Shown here piece by piece: positions 37,992 to 46,936 of a DNA stretch of 64,000 nt. The notes beneath the pieces were generated by a model. That model was not told where the DNA came from. It was given only the letters and a program-made list of their open reading frames with translations, and did not search any database. Origin of the DNA: an uncultured Trichococcus sp. (GTDB lineage Bacteria; Bacillota; Bacilli; Lactobacillales; Aerococcaceae); contig NZ_OY764015.1 in assembly GCF_963667775.1 (NCBI RefSeq), forward strand, positions 2,903,001 through 2,967,000, given 5' to 3'. Every line of letters begins with the position of its first letter. The stretch's first letter is position 1. The position numbers were made by a program, and so were the translations under genes.

Positions 37992-38126
37992 GGTTGAATT
38001 GGATCAGATACCAAGTTTCCGGATAACACCGGTTTCTGATAAATGCTTTCCTTGCTGGGAAATAGTATAATTGGGGCACATAGAAAGGCTGATTTTCAGA
38101 TTTACAGAAAATGGGGAGGTGGGCGC

Positions 38127-38465
38127 ATGTTGACGAAAAGAATGAAGATTTCAATCGTTGCGGGAGCTCTTTTGGGCGTAGTCTGCATCGTAGGTGCCCA
38201 GTTGCGGTCCGGATTTGAGAAGGAGGCGCTGTATCTGTTCGCATTCTGGTACAACCGGCTGTTGATGGGTGTCGTCATCGGCTTAGCAAAGGAAACGCAG
38301 GAATTGAAACAAGCTTTGGTGAGGGGAGCCATCCTGGGCTTGCTGGTCTCCTTCGCTTTCTACAGTTCGACAGGGTTCGAAGATGCCGTCGGTTTCGCTG
38401 CGGGCATCGTATATGGCGTCATCATCGAATACGTCGCCTACAGATTCGCTGGGAGGGGAGGATGA
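38127..38465 (+). CDS. Small integral membrane protein, unknown
   Basis: A 112-residue protein with three or four hydrophobic helices (ISIVAGALLGVVCIVGAQL, LYLFAFWYNRLLMGVVIGLA, ILGLLVSFAFYSS, AAGIVYGVIIEYVAYRF). The start follows GGGAGGTGGGCGC. It overlaps or touches the DUF3159-type gene and probably forms one transcript with it and with the molybdopterin lipoprotein. I do not recognise a named family. Confidence 0.75.
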   Translation: MLTKRMKISIVAGALLGVVCIVGAQLRSGFEKEALYLFAFWYNRLLMGVVIGLAKETQELKQALVRGAILGLLVSFAFYSSTGFEDAVGFAAGIVYGVIIEYVAYRFAGRGG

Positions 38466-38466
38466 T

Positions 38467-39138
38467 TTGAAAACCAGAATCAAGGAAATTTCGGAAGAAC
38501 TGAAATTGGTTATCTCAGGGAAGACGGTCGATGCTGTATTGCCGCCCTTACTGTTTGCCGTGGTCAACAGCCGTTATCAGTTGACTGTCGCCAGTATTAT
38601 GGCTATTGCTTTGGCTTTGCTGTTGGGCATCATCCGGTTGGCACGGAAGCAACCGTTGCGCTATGCAATGGGTGGTTTGGTCGGGGTTATGTTTGCCTCC
38701 GCAATCGCTTATTTTTCCAATAATGCCGCCAATTATTACTTGCCCAAAATAGTGTCCAGCGCCATGCTCGTATTGGCCGCGCTGGTGAGCCTCATTATGG
38801 GGAAACCGATGGCCGCTTTGACGAGCCATCTGACGCGCGGGTGGGATCTGGAATGGTATTGGCGTAAGGACGTGAAGCCGGCCTATCAGGAAGTGACGGT
38901 CATTTGGTTACTGTTTTTTCTGATGCGATTGGCTTTGCAGCTCATTCTTTTCCGACGCGGTGATGTTGCCGAGTTGGCTTGGACCAATACGCTCCTGGGA
39001 CTTCCGTTCACGCTTGCTGGATTGATCCTCAGCTATCTCTACGGCATTTGGCGCCTCCGCAACCTGAAAGGGCCCAGCGTGGAAGAACACCGGGAAGGCA
39101 AGCAGCAGCCGTGGGAAGGGCAGACACGTGGTTTTTAG
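38467..39138 (+). CDS. DUF3159-like integral membrane protein
   Basis: A 223-residue polytopic protein resembling DUF3159: six or so helices, with GLVGVMFASAIAYFSNNAAN, WDLEWYWRKDVKPAYQEVTV and LPFTLAGLILSYLYGIWRLR. The start appears to be a TTG at 38467, since GGAGGGGAGG stands just before it and the preceding gene ends at 38465; an ATG far upstream at 38383 would overlap that gene by 80 bases. It lies between a small membrane protein and a molybdopterin-domain lipoprotein, which hints at a membrane complex. Confidence 0.75.
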   Translation: MKTRIKEISEELKLVISGKTVDAVLPPLLFAVVNSRYQLTVASIMAIALALLLGIIRLARKQPLRYAMGGLVGVMFASAIAYFSNNAANYYLPKIVSSAMLVLAALVSLIMGKPMAALTSHLTRGWDLEWYWRKDVKPAYQEVTVIWLLFFLMRLALQLILFRRGDVAELAWTNTLLGLPFTLAGLILSYLYGIWRLRNLKGPSVEEHREGKQQPWEGQTRGF

Positions 39139-39168
39139 TCGGAAGGGTTTCGGAAAGAAGGGGTTTAG

Positions 39169-39870
39169 ATGGAAAAGGCGGGGACAGTCGCAGTAAAGGG
39201 CCGCTATGCCAGTCGCATTCCCAGTAAATACCTGATTCTGTTGCTTAGTCTGTTGCTCTTTGGTTGCGGAACATCCAATGATGGCGATACAAGAGGCACT
39301 GATCTGGAAGAACTGACCAAAATCGAGGTGACCGAATACGAGGGGAAAGATTTATCTTCCTTGACCGATTTTCGGGAAAACTCCATCAAGGGCCCGCAAT
39401 ATATAAACGTCGATGTCTACACGCTGACGATCGATGGTTTGGTTGAGCAGCCGATTTCCTTGTCCTACGACGAAGTGCTGGATAACCAGAAGTACACGAA
39501 GGTTGTGACCTTGCATTGCGTGGAAGGATGGAGCGTCGATATCCTTTGGGAAGGGATCCTGCTTGCGGATCTATTCGAAGCAGTGGACGTTCAAGAAAGC
39601 GCCGATACGGTCATTTTTCATTCAGAGGATGGCTACAGTACCGCCTTGCCGTTGCAGACGATCATGGACAGGCAACTGATGATCGCCTACAAGATGAACG
39701 GTGTTGTCCTGCCGCCGGAAAGAGGCTTTCCGTTCCAACTGGTGGCGGAGGATAAACTGGGATACAAATGGATCAAATGGATCACCCGCATCGAACTGTC
39801 CGACGAAGCGGACTATGAGGGCTATTGGGAACAGCGGGGCTTTGACAATGAAGCGGATGTCCTGCAATAA
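39169..39870 (+). CDS. Molybdopterin-domain (sulfite oxidase-like) lipoprotein
   Basis: A 233-residue protein with a basic N-terminal stretch, a hydrophobic segment ending in the lipobox LFGC, and an oxidoreductase molybdopterin-binding domain. The Cys that ligates Mo in this family is in VTLHCVEGWSVDILWEG; the downstream GFPFQLVAEDKLGYKWIKWI block is also conserved. It would sit outside the membrane, anchored by lipid. Two membrane proteins upstream may be electron-transfer or assembly partners. No Moco biosynthesis gene is in the window. Substrate unknown. Confidence 0.85.
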   Translation: MEKAGTVAVKGRYASRIPSKYLILLLSLLLFGCGTSNDGDTRGTDLEELTKIEVTEYEGKDLSSLTDFRENSIKGPQYINVDVYTLTIDGLVEQPISLSYDEVLDNQKYTKVVTLHCVEGWSVDILWEGILLADLFEAVDVQESADTVIFHSEDGYSTALPLQTIMDRQLMIAYKMNGVVLPPERGFPFQLVAEDKLGYKWIKWITRIELSDEADYEGYWEQRGFDNEADVLQ

Positions 39871-39879
39871 GTCACGAGT

Positions 39880-39908
39880 GGCCAGGGCTGTTGTCCTGGT
39901 CATTTTTT
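39880..39908 (+). terminator. Intrinsic terminator
   Basis: GGCCAGG pairs with CCTGGTC and is followed by ATTTTTT. Confidence 0.7.
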
Positions 39909-40052
39909 CTTCCCAACTGCGTTTCCGCAAAACTATAGGCTGGAGTCTCGGTATTTGGTATGATGGACCTATCATTTTTGGGAGTTTCACCAGATACATG
40001 GAAAATGATAAGCGATAAAACATAAAAATAAATAATATTGATGAGGATACGT

Positions 40053-40664
40053 ATGATACTTGTAATAGATAATTATGACTCCTTTACCTACAATCTTGTC
40101 CAATATCTGAAGCAATTGGATGAGACTGTTGTGGTGAAACGGAACGATAAAATAACAATCGAAGAGATAGCGGCACTGGATCCGCTGATGATCCTGATTT
40201 CTCCGGGTCCGAAGACACCAAATGAAGCGGGCATCAGTCTGGCTGTCGTCAGACATTTCGCAGAAGCCATCCCGATTCTGGGCATCTGCTTGGGGCACCA
40301 AACGATTGCAGAGCTGTTCGGCGCGGAAATCGTGAAGGCGAAAGAGCCTGTCCATGGCAAGGTGCATGCCATCCAACACACTGGCAAAGGCGTCTTTCAA
40401 GGCTTGAAAAACCCGCTGAATGTCACAAGATACCATTCCCTGATCGTGGCAAATGGGAGCCTGCCGGAAGCGCTGGAAGTCACAGCATGGACAGAAGCTG
40501 GTGAAATTATGGGCTTTCTTCACCGGGAAGAGCTGATTGAGGGGGTCCAGTTCCATCCCGAGGCGATCCTGACGGAACACGGCTTGGATATGTTGCGCAA
40601 CTTTTATGGGCGCGCCCAAAAAAAGCGGGAAGGGGTGATTTTCGATGAAAAAAAGAGCGACTGA
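40053..40664 (+). CDS. pabA: Aminodeoxychorismate/anthranilate synthase glutaminase subunit
   Basis: A 203-residue class I glutamine amidotransferase that delivers ammonia to the chorismate-binding subunit. The catalytic Cys is in LGICLGHQTIAE, and the His-Glu pair is in EGVQFHPEAIL. The oxyanion motif ISPGPKTPNEAG is present. The ATG at 40053 has GAGGAT six bases upstream; earlier in-frame starts do not. It overlaps the next gene by 20 bases. pabA rather than trpG is favoured because a lyase gene of pabC type follows and no tryptophan genes are present. Confidence 0.9.
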   Translation: MILVIDNYDSFTYNLVQYLKQLDETVVVKRNDKITIEEIAALDPLMILISPGPKTPNEAGISLAVVRHFAEAIPILGICLGHQTIAELFGAEIVKAKEPVHGKVHAIQHTGKGVFQGLKNPLNVTRYHSLIVANGSLPEALEVTAWTEAGEIMGFLHREELIEGVQFHPEAILTEHGLDMLRNFYGRAQKKREGVIFDEKKSD

Positions 40665-42021
40665 TATCGTGATCAAGGAAATCGTCACCGGGCTTTCGAG
40701 CTTCGAACTTTTTTCTTTGTTCCGCGACCGCAAGCATTGTTTTTTCCTTGACAGCGGGATGGATCCGGGGAAATTGGGACGCTATTCCTTCATCGGATTC
40801 GATCCCGAACTAACGTTGACTGCCAAAGCGGGCGTGGATCCTTTCGAAGAACTGAAAGCACTGCTGGAGGACTATCAGCTGGACTATACAGGGGAGCTCC
40901 CTTTCATCGGAGGAGCTGTCGGCTACTTCGGCTATGAACTGCGTCATCAAGTGGAACGGTTGCCGAAGGAAGCGCACGATGATGTCCAGATCCCGGACAG
41001 CTTCTTCTGCATTTATGACGGGGCGATTGTGGTGGACCACCTTTTTGGAAAAGTCCATCTTACCTCGCCGGGATTCTTCGGTAATCCGGAAAAGTGGGTG
41101 GCCGAGGTGGAAAAAACCATCATGGCTGCGGAGGGGATGAGATTCCCTCTCCGTGCCTTGGAGTTGGCCAGTGAAGCCAGACCAAAGCTCACCGCGAACA
41201 TGACAAAAGACTATTATCTGGATGCAATCGCGCGCATCAAGGAGTATATCCGGTCCGGAGACATCTATCAGGTCAACATGACCCAACGCTTCCAGTGCCG
41301 GACGGAAGCATCGCCCTACGAGCTGTACACGCGTTTGCGCGACATCAACCCGGCTCCATTCGCCGCCTACATCGACTTCGGAATGGGCCAGCTATTGAGC
41401 AGTTCGCCGGAACGGTTCCTGCAAATCCGCAACGGCAAGGTACAGACGCGGCCGATCAAAGGTACCCGGCCACGCGGCGCTACCGAGCAGGAGGATAGCG
41501 CCAATCGCCAAGAATTGCTGGAAAGCGAGAAGGACCGTGCCGAATTGCTTATGATCGTCGATCTTATGCGCAATGATTTGGGTCGGGTCTGCAAAACAGG
41601 CAGCGTCAAGGTAACGGAAATGTATCATATCGAAGACTACAGCACCGTTTTTCAGCTTGTTTCGACAGTCGAAGGGCAGTTGGAGGAAGGCATCCATGCG
41701 CTTGATTGCATCAAAGCCGCCTTCCCGGGTGGATCGATAACGGGTGCGCCGAAAATCAGGGCCATGGAAGTCATCGATGAAATCGAACCGACGCAACGCA
41801 ACGTCTATACCGGATCGATCGGCTATGTCGGGTTCAACGGCGATGCCGATCTGAACATTGTCATCCGGACGATCCTCCAAAAGGGCGACACTGCCTATTT
41901 TCAGGTCGGCGGCGGTATCGTCTGGGATTCGGATGCGGAAATGGAATACGAAGAGACGCTTGTGAAGGCGAAGGCACTCATCGAAGCGCTGCAGGCGGAA
42001 TTTCCAATGGAGGAGGGATGA
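40645..42021 (+). CDS. pabB: Aminodeoxychorismate synthase, component I
   Basis: A 458-residue chorismate-utilising enzyme that converts chorismate and ammonia to 4-amino-4-deoxychorismate. The active-site blocks are YQVNMTQRFQCR, PIKGTRPRGATEQED, ELLMIVDLMRNDLGRV and GSITGAPKIRAMEVIDEIEP. It overlaps pabA at its start and pabC at its end, so the three are translationally coupled. TrpE relatives differ mainly by operon context; here the downstream lyase argues for folate synthesis. Confidence 0.92.
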   Translation: MKKRATDIVIKEIVTGLSSFELFSLFRDRKHCFFLDSGMDPGKLGRYSFIGFDPELTLTAKAGVDPFEELKALLEDYQLDYTGELPFIGGAVGYFGYELRHQVERLPKEAHDDVQIPDSFFCIYDGAIVVDHLFGKVHLTSPGFFGNPEKWVAEVEKTIMAAEGMRFPLRALELASEARPKLTANMTKDYYLDAIARIKEYIRSGDIYQVNMTQRFQCRTEASPYELYTRLRDINPAPFAAYIDFGMGQLLSSSPERFLQIRNGKVQTRPIKGTRPRGATEQEDSANRQELLESEKDRAELLMIVDLMRNDLGRVCKTGSVKVTEMYHIEDYSTVFQLVSTVEGQLEEGIHALDCIKAAFPGGSITGAPKIRAMEVIDEIEPTQRNVYTGSIGYVGFNGDADLNIVIRTILQKGDTAYFQVGGGIVWDSDAEMEYEETLVKAKALIEALQAEFPMEEG

Positions 42022-42023
42022 CA

Positions 42024-42836
42024 ATGCAAATATTTTTGAACGATGCCTATCTTGAGGAAGATGCAGCATTGATCAGCCCACTGTCCCCGGGTTTCATGTA
42101 CGGATACGGGGTTTTTGAGACGATCCGTGTCTCCGGTAAACAAGCGTTGTTTCTGGACCAGCATTACGCTCGCATGGTCCAGGCGCTGTTGGTTCTGGGG
42201 ATGACTTGCCCTTATCAGGAAAACGAGCTCCAGCCGATCATCGAAAAATTGCTGGGGCTGAATGGCGTTTCCGAAGGCTTCGTAAAGGTCGTCTGCAGCA
42301 AACCAGCCCCGAAAAAACAGCCGCAGCAGGAAGCGGATATCCTGATCTTGACAGGGACTAAAACCTATAAAGTGGAATATGCGACAGGCTTGAAAGTGCG
42401 CTTGGCCGATGCGAGAAGGAACGAATTCTCGAAAATTGTCGGCATCAAAAGTATGAACTATGCGGAAAACATTCTGGAAAAGGAAGCAGCCGTTCAGAAA
42501 GGCTTTGATGAAGCCATCTTTTTGAACACGCATGACCATGTTTCCGAGGGATGCGTTTCGAATGTTTTTTGGGTGAAGGACGGAATCGTATACACCCCGT
42601 CGCTGCACTGCGGCATCCTGGAAGGGACGGCTAGAGCGCGGATAATCAAGAAATGCGCTGCATTACAGATTCCGCTCCAAGAAGGAGCGTACGTTCTGGA
42701 GGAACTTTTGAGTGCGGATGAAGTATTCGTCACCAATGCCTTGATGGATGTCATGCCGGTGAGTCTTCTGGAGGACCGACACTTCGACCTCGGGGCCTAC
42801 CAAGTGGTGCCCCAGCTCCGGGGAAACGGGCGCTAA
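42024..42836 (+). CDS. pabC: Aminodeoxychorismate lyase
   Basis: A 270-residue class IV PLP enzyme that releases p-aminobenzoate and pyruvate. The Lys that binds PLP is in VGIKSMNYAENILE and the phosphate-binding block is HVSEGCVSNVFWV. The ATG at 42024 is preferred: AGGAGG lies seven bases before it, while the ATG at 42018 is too close. The last seven codons and the stop lie inside the first unit of the CTCCGG triple element, so the repeat supplies the C-terminal residues (VPQLRGNGR). D-amino-acid or branched-chain aminotransferase relatives are less likely given the operon. Confidence 0.88.
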   Translation: MQIFLNDAYLEEDAALISPLSPGFMYGYGVFETIRVSGKQALFLDQHYARMVQALLVLGMTCPYQENELQPIIEKLLGLNGVSEGFVKVVCSKPAPKKQPQQEADILILTGTKTYKVEYATGLKVRLADARRNEFSKIVGIKSMNYAENILEKEAAVQKGFDEAIFLNTHDHVSEGCVSNVFWVKDGIVYTPSLHCGILEGTARARIIKKCAALQIPLQEGAYVLEELLSADEVFVTNALMDVMPVSLLEDRHFDLGAYQVVPQLRGNGR

Positions 42837-42944
42837 CCGGAGCACAGCGGTGACTTTCCGCCCGCAACTCCGACGAGGCAAGCTTAACCGGAGCACGCCT
42901 GCGGAATGTAGGCTGAACTCCGGCGAAGCCGGCGTTCACCGGAG
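42816..42944. repeat. Triple inverted-repeat element, stem word CTCCGG (copy 1)
   Basis: Three CTCCGG/CCGGAG pairs at 42816-42842, 42868-42893 (left arm CTCCGA) and 42918-42944, with loops of 15, 14 and 15 bases. Centres are 51.5 and 50.5 bases apart. The first unit overlaps the end of pabC and contains its stop. Copies 2 and 3 are at 46937 and 54935. Confidence 0.85.
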
Positions 42945-43001
42945 CAAACGATACACACTAAAATCAACCGGACAGCCCGCAAGAAAGGAAACCCTTATCA
43001 A

Positions 43002-43865
43002 ATGGAAAAATGCGACCAAATCGAAAGAAGCCTCATCAAAAAATACCGGAAACCCTTGTGGCGGCCCTTCATCAAAGCGATCCAGGAATATGACCTGATC
43101 CAGAACGGCGACAAGATAGCCGTCTGCATCTCCGGCGGGAAAGATTCGATGCTGCTGGCCAAACTGATGCAGGAACTGCAACGGCATGGTCCGCTCCGGT
43201 TCGAGCTGGTCTTTTTGGCGATGAATCCGGGCTACAGCGAACAGAACCAGCAACAGATTTTGGAAAATGCCGCATTGATGGACATCCCGCTGACCGTTTT
43301 TGAGTCCTCCATTTTCGATGTCGTGGATAATGTCGATTCATCCCCTTGCTATCTTTGCGCGCGCATGCGCAGGGGCAACCTGTACCAAAAAGCCCAGGAA
43401 ATCGGCTGCAACAAGATCGCTTTGGGCCATCATTTCGATGACGTCATCGAGACGATCCTGATGAATATGTTCTATGGCGGGACGATCGAGACGATGATGC
43501 CGAAACTGCACAGCCGGAACTTCGCAGGCATGGAACTGATCCGACCGCTTTATCATGTGAAGGAAGCGGATATCATTGGTTGGAAAGACTATCATCAACT
43601 GACTTTTCTCCAGTGCGCCTGCCGCTTCACGGAAATGTACGAAAATCAACCGAGCGATTTGGGAGGTTTTAAGCGCAAAGAGGTAAAGGCATTGATCGGG
43701 CAACTTCGCGAAACGAGTCCGCTTATCGATGCGAACATTTTTCAGAGTGTGCAGAGCGTGAACCTCGAAAAGATCATTTCCTGCCGCGATGGGGATGGAA
43801 GGCATCATTTTCTTGAAAAATACGCTGAGGGGGCTGAACGCCCGCAGCCGGATATGGTAGAATGA
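43002..43865 (+). CDS. TtcA-like PP-loop ATPase (tRNA thiolation family)
   Basis: A 287-residue ATP-pyrophosphatase of the TtcA/TilS superfamily. The PP-loop is CISGGKDSMLL near residue 45. A Cys pair in SPCYLCARMRRGNLY near residue 118 and Cys residues in FLQCACRFTE near 210 match the cysteines that in TtcA bind an Fe-S cluster. The motif LGHHFDDVIETILMNMFYGG is typical. It probably thiolates a tRNA base, perhaps C32, but other substrates in this family are possible. The ribosome site is AAAGGAAA. Confidence 0.85.
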   Translation: MEKCDQIERSLIKKYRKPLWRPFIKAIQEYDLIQNGDKIAVCISGGKDSMLLAKLMQELQRHGPLRFELVFLAMNPGYSEQNQQQILENAALMDIPLTVFESSIFDVVDNVDSSPCYLCARMRRGNLYQKAQEIGCNKIALGHHFDDVIETILMNMFYGGTIETMMPKLHSRNFAGMELIRPLYHVKEADIIGWKDYHQLTFLQCACRFTEMYENQPSDLGGFKRKEVKALIGQLRETSPLIDANIFQSVQSVNLEKIISCRDGDGRHHFLEKYAEGAERPQPDMVE

Positions 43866-43911
43866 ACCGAGCCTCCGCAAAATCGGAGAACATTAACGAG
43901 GAGTGAATAAA

Positions 43912-44376
43912 ATGACCCTGTCATTCGAAGAAAAAAAAGCGATATTTGATGATTATGAAGAACTGACGGCCGTACCGGTTTCAATGAACCGGATCAATTA
44001 TCATTTCAATGCGAGTGCGGTGGACCACAAGATTGTTGTCCGCTTCCTGCATCCAAACGGCAATGCCTTCATTTATGCAGGATATCTGCCGAAAGAAGAG
44101 ACGGATAAAGGCTATATTTCCGTATTGGAAAGCGACGAAGGAACGATCCGTTTCCTTTTGGAAAAGGCGATTTCCTTCCTGAAAAAAACCGCAGACGGCT
44201 ATGTGGAAGGTTACTCGGAAAAATGGGTGGACCGGTCCGGAGATGTTCTGTTGCTGATCTACGATAATCCGATGTGGTCGGTTGCGTTGAAGAACGGTCA
44301 AATGGAAGGGATCTTCAAGACACGTGATGCGGCTGTCGGTTATCTGAATGATGAAGGTTTCTCGCGAACCAATTAA
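43912..44376 (+). CDS. Hypothetical protein, 154 residues
   Basis: A soluble protein I do not recognise. It starts MTLSFEEKKAIFDDYEEL and contains a mixed alpha/beta pattern (HKIVVRFLHPNGNAFIYAGYLP, SGDVLLLIYDNPMWSVAL). The ATG at 43912 has GAGGAG eight bases upstream; a GTG at 43903 is possible. The Nudix gene follows 30 bases later with its own ribosome site, so they may be one transcript. No catalytic motif is evident. Confidence 0.75.
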   Translation: MTLSFEEKKAIFDDYEELTAVPVSMNRINYHFNASAVDHKIVVRFLHPNGNAFIYAGYLPKEETDKGYISVLESDEGTIRFLLEKAISFLKKTADGYVEGYSEKWVDRSGDVLLLIYDNPMWSVALKNGQMEGIFKTRDAAVGYLNDEGFSRTN

Positions 44377-44406
44377 CCGCCAAAAGCATGCGAAAGGAGG
44401 GCTGTC

Positions 44407-44967
44407 ATGGAAATCAGACAACTGCTTGCGGACTATTCTCCCTTTAATGAACAGGAAGTAAAAGATCGTGAGCTGATGCTTCGCTATCTGGATCAATTCG
44501 ATGATTTGTTCAAGCGCGAGAATCAGTTCGCCCACTTCACCGCTTCGAGTTGGGTCGTCAATCGCGATCGTACCAAGGTGCTGATGGTTTACCATAACAT
44601 CTACCGTTCTTGGTCCTGGATCGGCGGCCATATGGATGGCGAAACCGATTTTCTGGCGACAGCCATCCGGGAAACGAAGGAAGAGACCGGCATTGAACAG
44701 GTGCAGCCTGTATCGCAGGAACTCTTTTCGCTCGAAATATTGAGTGTGGACGGGCACGTCAAAAACGGCAAACAGGTAGGGACGCATGTGCATCTGAACC
44801 TGACTTACCTGCTGGAAGCGGACGAAACGCAACAGACGAGCGTCAAACCAGACGAAAACAGTGGCGTCGCCTGGATGGGATTGGAAGAGGCGCTCACCAA
44901 GTGCAGCGAGCCCTACATGAAGCTTATTTACGCCAAGCTGAACGATAAATTGAACAGAATACAATAG
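44407..44967 (+). CDS. Nudix hydrolase
   Basis: A 186-residue Nudix protein. The Nudix box runs from GGHMDGETDFLATAIRETKE into ETGI near residues 78-101 and is intact. The N-terminal 40 residues form a helical extension. It hydrolyses a nucleoside diphosphate-linked compound, but the specific substrate cannot be predicted. It ends before a very strong hairpin terminator and is co-directional with the unknown gene upstream. Confidence 0.9.
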   Translation: MEIRQLLADYSPFNEQEVKDRELMLRYLDQFDDLFKRENQFAHFTASSWVVNRDRTKVLMVYHNIYRSWSWIGGHMDGETDFLATAIRETKEETGIEQVQPVSQELFSLEILSVDGHVKNGKQVGTHVHLNLTYLLEADETQQTSVKPDENSGVAWMGLEEALTKCSEPYMKLIYAKLNDKLNRIQ

Positions 44968-45021
44968 CCGCTCAGCGCCGATGGTTCTCATTTTCCATCG
45001 GCAATGAAAAGTGGCATAATG

Positions 45022-45085
45022 ACAGTGGAATGCACCGACCCGCCGAAGAACGTCTTCGGCGGGTCGGTGCAGCCACTGTTTTTTT
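45022..45085 (+). terminator. Very strong intrinsic terminator
   Basis: A perfect palindrome spans 45031-45071 (TGCACCGACCCGCCGAAGA at the left), with an outer ACAGTGG/CCACTGT pair and a seven-T tail. Confidence 0.88.
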
Positions 45086-45335
45086 GTCCATTGGCACTGT
45101 AGGGGTCGGCATGAAAAAAATCAAGGGGGATTTTATATATGAATAAAATTGTTCCGCCTCAATCCATCCATTTCCATCCGAATCGATTGCGCAGAAATTG
45201 ACGCCGACGCAACAAACAGTGCGGCAAAGCAGAGGCGACTCTGAAAATGAAAAAATTGGATCTTGCGGAACTGAGAAGAGTATACGAAGGATAGTCAATT
45301 GGTCACTTGCGCTTTATTTGAAAGAAGGAAGCAAG
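45086..45335 (+). other. Gap with no convincing gene
   Basis: This stretch holds only tiny open frames: one of 20 codons at 45139 with AAGGGGGA upstream, and one of 15 codons at 45247. Neither has recognisable content. It probably serves as promoter and leader for the bactofilin-like gene. Confidence 0.4.
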
Positions 45336-46532
45336 ATGAATAAGAAGGTTTGGTGGAAAGGGTTCTTCTGGAGCATCAACTTGTTATTTTTGGCGATTTT
45401 GTTGGGATTTTCGGGAGTTGCTTCGGCCACGACCATGAATGCGGGGAATCTGGATCATTTGGCTGCAGGCGAAACGATCGATGGACCGGGATTATTTGCG
45501 GGTAATGTGGTGAAGGTGGACGGAAATGTTGAAGGAACTACGTTTGTGTCCGGGCAGGATGTCCGGATCAACGGTAACATCAACGGCGATTTGTTCGTGG
45601 CTGCCCAATCGATTACCATCAATGGGACGGTGACCGGCAATATTTATGGAGCGGGGCAAGCGCTCACCTTTGATGGGCAGTCGGAAAGCGATGTTTTCTT
45701 TGCCGGTCAGAATATCGCCATCGGTCAGGATGCATCTGTAGGCAGGGATATCTTCGTTGCAGGTGCAACGATCCTGCAGGAAGGGGTTATCCAACGCAAC
45801 CTCTTCGGGGGCGGAGCCGAGATTGTGCTCAGCGGCCAAATTGGTGGGGATGTCAATCTGCAGACGGATAGTCTGAAACTTCAGGACGGAGCGAACATAG
45901 CCGGCGACCTCAACTACAAGGGCGGAAACGAAGCTGACATCGGGACTGGCGCAACGATCGCCGGAGACACGGATTGGGAATTTTACGAAAACATGGATAG
46001 GGGAACAGCTGCGGTGCGGGAAACACGCAGGCCGTTCATGAAATTTGTCTGGTTCCTCTGGAGTTTGGCGAGCGCTTTGCTGATTTGGTTCCTTATCCGG
46101 ATCTGGCGCCCCGCTTTCTGGCAAAATACAGCCCGGCCCTTGGTTGAACAGCCGCTGAAGACGTTGGGAGTCGGTCTGCTGACATTGTTGGTGGTGCCGC
46201 CGATGATCGTGTTGGCGATGGTCACCGTCATTGGGATTCCGATCGCGGTCATCCTTGGTGCCGTCTATCCGATCGCTTTATATCTGTCGCGGATCATTGT
46301 GGCGGTATTCATCGGGCAGTGGTTGGCGAAACGCTTCAAATGGCCCGAACTGCATAAAGGTGTCTGGCTGGTATTGTTGGGATTGATCATCCTCGGTGCT
46401 TTGCGGATGCCGCCTTACATCGGCTTCCTGAGTTCCTTGCTGATCGTGATGGCAGGGTTGGGATCGCTGGTGATGGCCCATCATCGGGCTGCGCCTGAAA
46501 CGGCAAGCGTGCAGACCGAGTTGGATCTGTAG
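45336..46532 (+). CDS. Bactofilin-like membrane protein
   Basis: A 398-residue exported protein. A signal peptide (residues 1-30, ending GVASA) is followed by a right-handed beta-helix-like region of short repeated turns (VKVDGNVEGTTFVSGQDVRI, GNINGDLFVAAQSITINGTV, GTVTGNIYGAGQALTF), about residues 35-215, as in polymer-forming cytoskeletal (DUF583) proteins. The C-terminal part has five or six membrane helices (LIWFLIRIW, TLLVVPPMIVLAMVTVIGIP). The ATG at 45336 has AAGGAAG upstream; the open frame from 45198 is not used. Role unknown, perhaps envelope organisation. Confidence 0.83.
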   Translation: MNKKVWWKGFFWSINLLFLAILLGFSGVASATTMNAGNLDHLAAGETIDGPGLFAGNVVKVDGNVEGTTFVSGQDVRINGNINGDLFVAAQSITINGTVTGNIYGAGQALTFDGQSESDVFFAGQNIAIGQDASVGRDIFVAGATILQEGVIQRNLFGGGAEIVLSGQIGGDVNLQTDSLKLQDGANIAGDLNYKGGNEADIGTGATIAGDTDWEFYENMDRGTAAVRETRRPFMKFVWFLWSLASALLIWFLIRIWRPAFWQNTARPLVEQPLKTLGVGLLTLLVVPPMIVLAMVTVIGIPIAVILGAVYPIALYLSRIIVAVFIGQWLAKRFKWPELHKGVWLVLLGLIILGALRMPPYIGFLSSLLIVMAGLGSLVMAHHRAAPETASVQTELDL

Positions 46533-46624
46533 CCGGATCAGCAGGATGGAAACTGGAATGGGAATACATCATTTTCTTCCCGGGAACGCGCACTTTTTGT
46601 TATAATGGACCCTGAGGTGAATCA

Positions 46625-46879
46625 ATGAAATTCGTAGTGGCAAGGACATTCAAAAAGAACGGCAGTGCGGCAATCGCAATCGATGCGGTTCCATCCATTT
46701 TTGGCTATTCGGAAGAATTGGAGCAACGATTCGGCCGGAAAATTGAGGTGCTTCTCCTGAGCGGGGATTCCGCGGAAGCCCTGGAAGAGGCGTGGCCGGA
46801 GTACGCACCGATCGCGGTGACAGAAGACAAAGAAAGCTTCGAACGCACGATAGAAGAAAAAGTCAACCGGAAAAAATAG
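46625..46879 (+). CDS. Hypothetical protein, 84 residues
   Basis: A small acidic protein starting MKFVVARTFKKNGSAAIAID and ending in a charged helix (TEDKESFERTIEEKVNRKK). A TATAAT box stands upstream and TGAGGTGA is its ribosome site. No family is recognised. The CTCCGG triple element lies 57 bases past the stop. It is co-directional with the bactofilin-like gene upstream but likely separately transcribed. Confidence 0.65.
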   Translation: MKFVVARTFKKNGSAAIAIDAVPSIFGYSEELEQRFGRKIEVLLLSGDSAEALEEAWPEYAPIAVTEDKESFERTIEEKVNRKK

Positions 46880-46936
46880 CATCGGATCGGTGCGGGAGCA
46901 TATGGAAATGCTGCCGCGCCGATTTTTTTGAGTGTG

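Noticed and set aside
42816-42944. CRISPR array
   Set aside because: The units are palindromic with variable loops, only three per site, and no cas gene is present.
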